IMG/VR virus record: IMGVR_UViG_3300032222_000236
Span: 1 to 50,907 of that record
Strand: one strand, 5' to 3'
Length of the DNA stretch: 50,907 nucleotides
DNA from: a virus
Part shown: in pieces, positions 48,659 to 50,907 of the stretch
Numbering within the stretch: the stretch's first letter is position 1
Layout of the letters: each line of letters starts with the position of its first letter
Program-made: the position numbers and the translations under genes
Notes under the pieces: generated by a model
The model's input: only the letters and a program-made list of their open reading frames with translations
Told to the model about the DNA's origin: nothing
The model's database searches: none

Positions 48659-49315
48659 TTATTTATTATACTGAATGTTAAACAATAATGCAAACCTATT
48701 TACATCTTCCGTTACTTTACTTACTTCATGAAACGGGTCGGAATCTTCGGTGAAATTAAGAAACAATATATCGGCAAAGTTTGGAACTATCTCTTCATCA
48801 TCAACTACAAACAATCCACCATATTCTTTTTTATATTCCTTATTTAGATATATCAGCACATTTGCAGGTTTTTGTTGTTGAAATTTTTCATACCCATCTG
48901 GTTTACCATCTCTATGACCTCCTAATAAACATCCTTTTGTGTAAAGTGTCAATAGTGGGTTTCCTGAAAATAACGTATGTTTCTTTTTACATTGCTCTCC
49001 AAATAATTCAAAAGATTTATCAATTATCCAATTATGTGTATTGGGGTAATCTTGCCAATCTAACTCTGCACCATTTAAACATAATTGACCTATCCTAGAA
49101 TCTCCTTTATCCTCATACCAATTGACAATCATATCCATAAAAGATTTAGCTTTGACATGGGATTCGTGTACCTCCATCATACCAAAATGTGCAGACCCTC
49201 TGTGAAGTGTTTTGGTATATCTCTCTAAATCAGTTGCTATGCTATATATCTTATCTAATTCCGCTTTTAAATGATTTATATCATATAGATTCTCTTTGTG
49301 GTACGCACCTTCCAT
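48659..49315 (-). CDS. 2-oxoglutarate-Fe(II) dioxygenase-like protein
   Basis: 218 residues. LGGHRDGKPDGYEKF gives H-x-D, followed by the strand NVLIYLNKEYKKEYGGLFVV, and FHEVSKVTEDVNRFALLF supplies the distal His and 2OG-binding Arg: the H-x-D...H...R set of the prolyl-hydroxylase-like group. It may hydroxylate a protein, sugar or nucleobase. It lies divergent from 49372-50334. A weak ATATCTATAATT promoter-like site sits 19 bases upstream. Confidence 0.78.
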   Translation of the reverse strand: MEGAYHKENLYDINHLKAELDKIYSIATDLERYTKTLHRGSAHFGMMEVHESHVKAKSFMDMIVNWYEDKGDSRIGQLCLNGAELDWQDYPNTHNWIIDKSFELFGEQCKKKHTLFSGNPLLTLYTKGCLLGGHRDGKPDGYEKFQQQKPANVLIYLNKEYKKEYGGLFVVDDEEIVPNFADILFLNFTEDSDPFHEVSKVTEDVNRFALLFNIQYNK

Positions 49316-49371
49316 AATTTTGTATTTATGTTATAATTATAGATATAATCGTTTTATTAAAATGTTTTGAT

Positions 49372-50334
49372 ATGAAAAGAACCTTCACTATAGATTTCGG
49401 CAAATTCGATGAGAACCGATTAGTTTCTGAATATTCATTGGATTTTGAAGTGCAAGAAAATCCTATTGCCGGATTGTGGTATGAAATGCTAGAAGGATTA
49501 CTTAGGGATGAAACCTGGAAACTAGAAACCCGTTGGGGTGCATTTAAACTACCAACTCGCCATCCAAAAATATTAGTTGAAAAACTTAAGAAGTGTGTAG
49601 ATACAATCAACAATTCAGATTGGTTTGAATATCATATTATTGAATCCGATATGATTACTGAGGATTATCCAATGGAAGTTCATAATATTATTCATCACCA
49701 TTTCGAAACTCTAATTGGACAAGTTTGGAGACCATCCGAATATTGGACTCGAATATGTGAAAGACAAGATTGGGATTTAATAAATGCGGTTAGAGGTTTG
49801 AATGACCTTTCACACGAAATTGAAGAATGGAATATGAGAGGAGATGCTACAATATACACTACATTTATGAACGGTGTTTCTCCTATACAAAAAGTAGAAC
49901 TCCCAAAGGAAGCCGATGAATGGTTTACATTAGATGGTGCATTTGGTAGAGGTTATTTACACTATGCACAATTAGGTAAGACGTGGCAAGAAGTATGCAT
50001 TGATGATGATGACCAAATAGAACCAGGAAATATTTCGGAACACCGATTACTTAGTGGTGAATTTGATTTACAATTTTCTCTTTATGATAGAAGACACGAA
50101 GAAATGATTGAATCGTTTGGTATGAGAGATAAACTCGCTAAGTTCGATAGAACACCAGAAGATAAAAGTTTAAGATTAGGTTATTGCCCCATATTCGACA
50201 TCAAAGGACAAGAGAAGTTTAATAGTACCGATAAGGAAAACATTATAGAAGCAATTCGAAATCATCCTCAAATTATTAGAATGAGAATGAGTGAAGTGGG
50301 AAGAGCATTTACCCCATATTACGACCCATATTAA
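49372..50334 (+). CDS. Unknown 320-residue protein on the plus strand
   Basis: Acidic soluble protein (MKRTFTIDFGKFDENRLVSEY). Segments such as YPMEVHNIIHHHFETLIGQV, GFGRGYLHYAQLG-like (AFGRGYLHYAQLGKTWQEV) and ISEHRLLSGEFDLQFSLYD look like a folded enzyme, and His/Asp residues are frequent, but no family is recognised. One of two plus-strand genes; its end overlaps the convergent SGNH gene by 26 bases. Coding is supported by length and by the absence of any other good frame. Confidence 0.75.
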   Translation: MKRTFTIDFGKFDENRLVSEYSLDFEVQENPIAGLWYEMLEGLLRDETWKLETRWGAFKLPTRHPKILVEKLKKCVDTINNSDWFEYHIIESDMITEDYPMEVHNIIHHHFETLIGQVWRPSEYWTRICERQDWDLINAVRGLNDLSHEIEEWNMRGDATIYTTFMNGVSPIQKVELPKEADEWFTLDGAFGRGYLHYAQLGKTWQEVCIDDDDQIEPGNISEHRLLSGEFDLQFSLYDRRHEEMIESFGMRDKLAKFDRTPEDKSLRLGYCPIFDIKGQEKFNSTDKENIIEAIRNHPQIIRMRMSEVGRAFTPYYDPY

Positions 50335-50907
50335 TTATCTTTTCTGCCAAAACTTTATTACCCTCTTCGGAAAGATGCAAATCTTCTTTTGAATAAGTTA
50401 AGTTGTTTTTCTTAGCCCAATTAAGGCAAGATAATTCATTCTCAAATCTAAGGAAATTAATTTTATTAAACATAGGTGTAGATTTATACCAGGTATCGAA
50501 GTATATGAATATTATTTTCGAACCTATTTTTTCCACACTACTCTGAATATTGTATAGAGAGTAAAGTAATTTATTATACTCATACTCATCATTATACAGA
50601 TACTTTTGGTAATCTCTATATAGTTGTATCTTTTTTTCATAGAACTCAATTGATTCATTTTCATTTTCATCAAACATTACTCTAAAATTAGAAACAACTT
50701 CATCTCCTTTATTAGAATTTACCATATTCTGTAAAGATATTAAGTTTCTAAATTTAGAATCGTAATAAGAATATCTAGTTAAAAATGTAGGTTGAAATAA
50801 AATTAGCGAATCCTTTAATTCATAATGATGGTATCTCTTATTGAATTCATGTATAATAGATTCGTTTGAGTTACCTGGTATAGAATGATTCTGATATTGA
50901 ACACCAT
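50309..50907 (-). CDS. SGNH/GDSL-type hydrolase, fourth of four (C-terminal part)
   Basis: The frame is open to the right edge, so the gene starts outside; an ATG at 50725 is internal. The visible end begins GVQYQNHSIPGNSNESIIHE, which matches SGNH block II (N-x-x-PGNSN), and closes with YSKEDLHLSEEGNKVLAEKI, the D-x-H catalytic block. The GDS block should lie just outside the window. It overlaps the plus-strand gene by 26 bases, convergent. Confidence 0.72.
   Translation of the reverse strand, partial: GVQYQNHSIPGNSNESIIHEFNKRYHHYELKDSLILFQPTFLTRYSYYDSKFRNLISLQNMVNSNKGDEVVSNFRVMFDENENESIEFYEKKIQLYRDYQKYLYNDEYEYNKLLYSLYNIQSSVEKIGSKIIFIYFDTWYKSTPMFNKINFLRFENELSCLNWAKKNNLTYSKEDLHLSEEGNKVLAEKIINMGRNMG

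Noticed and set aside
48781-49098. Plus-strand gene opposite the dioxygenase
   Set aside because: It is an open frame antisense to a protein with clear 2OG-oxygenase motifs; its His/Leu-rich translation has no family look. Similar antisense frames near 12904, 39109, 42163 and 43641 were dismissed for the same reason.

Overview
The window looks like part of the genome of an AT-rich, T4-related tailed phage (myovirus) of a Bacteroidota host. The T4 relationship rests on recognisable baseplate proteins (gp6-like wedge, gp25-like wedge, a gp5/VgrG-like spike), a gp55-like late sigma factor, a gp61-like primase and an Mre11-Rad50 (gp47/gp46) recombination protein. The host assignment rests on promoters that read TAnnTTTG with a TTG element 20 bases upstream, which is the Bacteroidota housekeeping sigma pattern, and on A-rich leaders without clear Shine-Dalgarno sites. 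No capsid, terminase, DNA polymerase, tRNA or CRISPR genes are visible here. Nearly everything is read from the minus strand; only 10841-11026 and 49372-50334 are convincing plus-strand genes.

Layout, left to right. 1-4437: hypothetical genes, then three glycosyltransferases (one fused to a LamG lectin fold) and a methyltransferase. 4441-10768: two small proteins and a 1922-residue tail fibre/adhesin. 10841-18626: a ribbon-helix-helix protein, a one-chain Mre11-Rad50 fusion, a cupin, thymidylate synthase, primase, two SGNH hydrolases and a GIY-YIG nuclease. 18648-37259: a long virion block of tail and baseplate genes, including a tail protein with a cysteine-peptidase-like domain. 37276-41554: a third SGNH hydrolase, a NodU-type carbamoyltransferase, the late sigma factor, two small proteins and a catalytically degenerate peptide deformylase homologue. 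41611-46051: a membrane protein with an apparent -1 frameshift extension, a 58-residue protein, Hsp20, a nuclease/ParB-like protein and an HD hydrolase. 46064-50907: a lipoprotein, a HAD phosphatase, a metallophosphoesterase, a 2OG-Fe(II) oxygenase, an unknown plus-strand gene and a fourth SGNH protein cut by the window end.

Two promoter classes sort with gene function. Replication, metabolic and regulatory genes follow TAnnTTTG boxes. Several virion-region genes follow the 12-mer ATATTTATAATA (three exact copies, plus relatives), which I infer to be the late promoter read by the gp55-like factor encoded at 39737-40456. Three strong terminator hairpins and one weaker one punctuate the map.

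The most unusual observations are three apparent recoding or decay events. (1) A canonical A-AAA-AAG slippery site at the end of the membrane protein leads into a 103-codon open -1 frame carrying DxDGDG calcium-binding motifs; it fills most of the only stretch over 300 bases that otherwise lacks a gene. (2) An in-frame TAG cuts the catalytic Asp/His block off an SGNH hydrolase. (3) An in-frame TAA lies 24 codons into the large baseplate gene. Each could be true recoding, a recent mutation or an assembly error. Two genes also appear to be transcribed as leaderless mRNAs.
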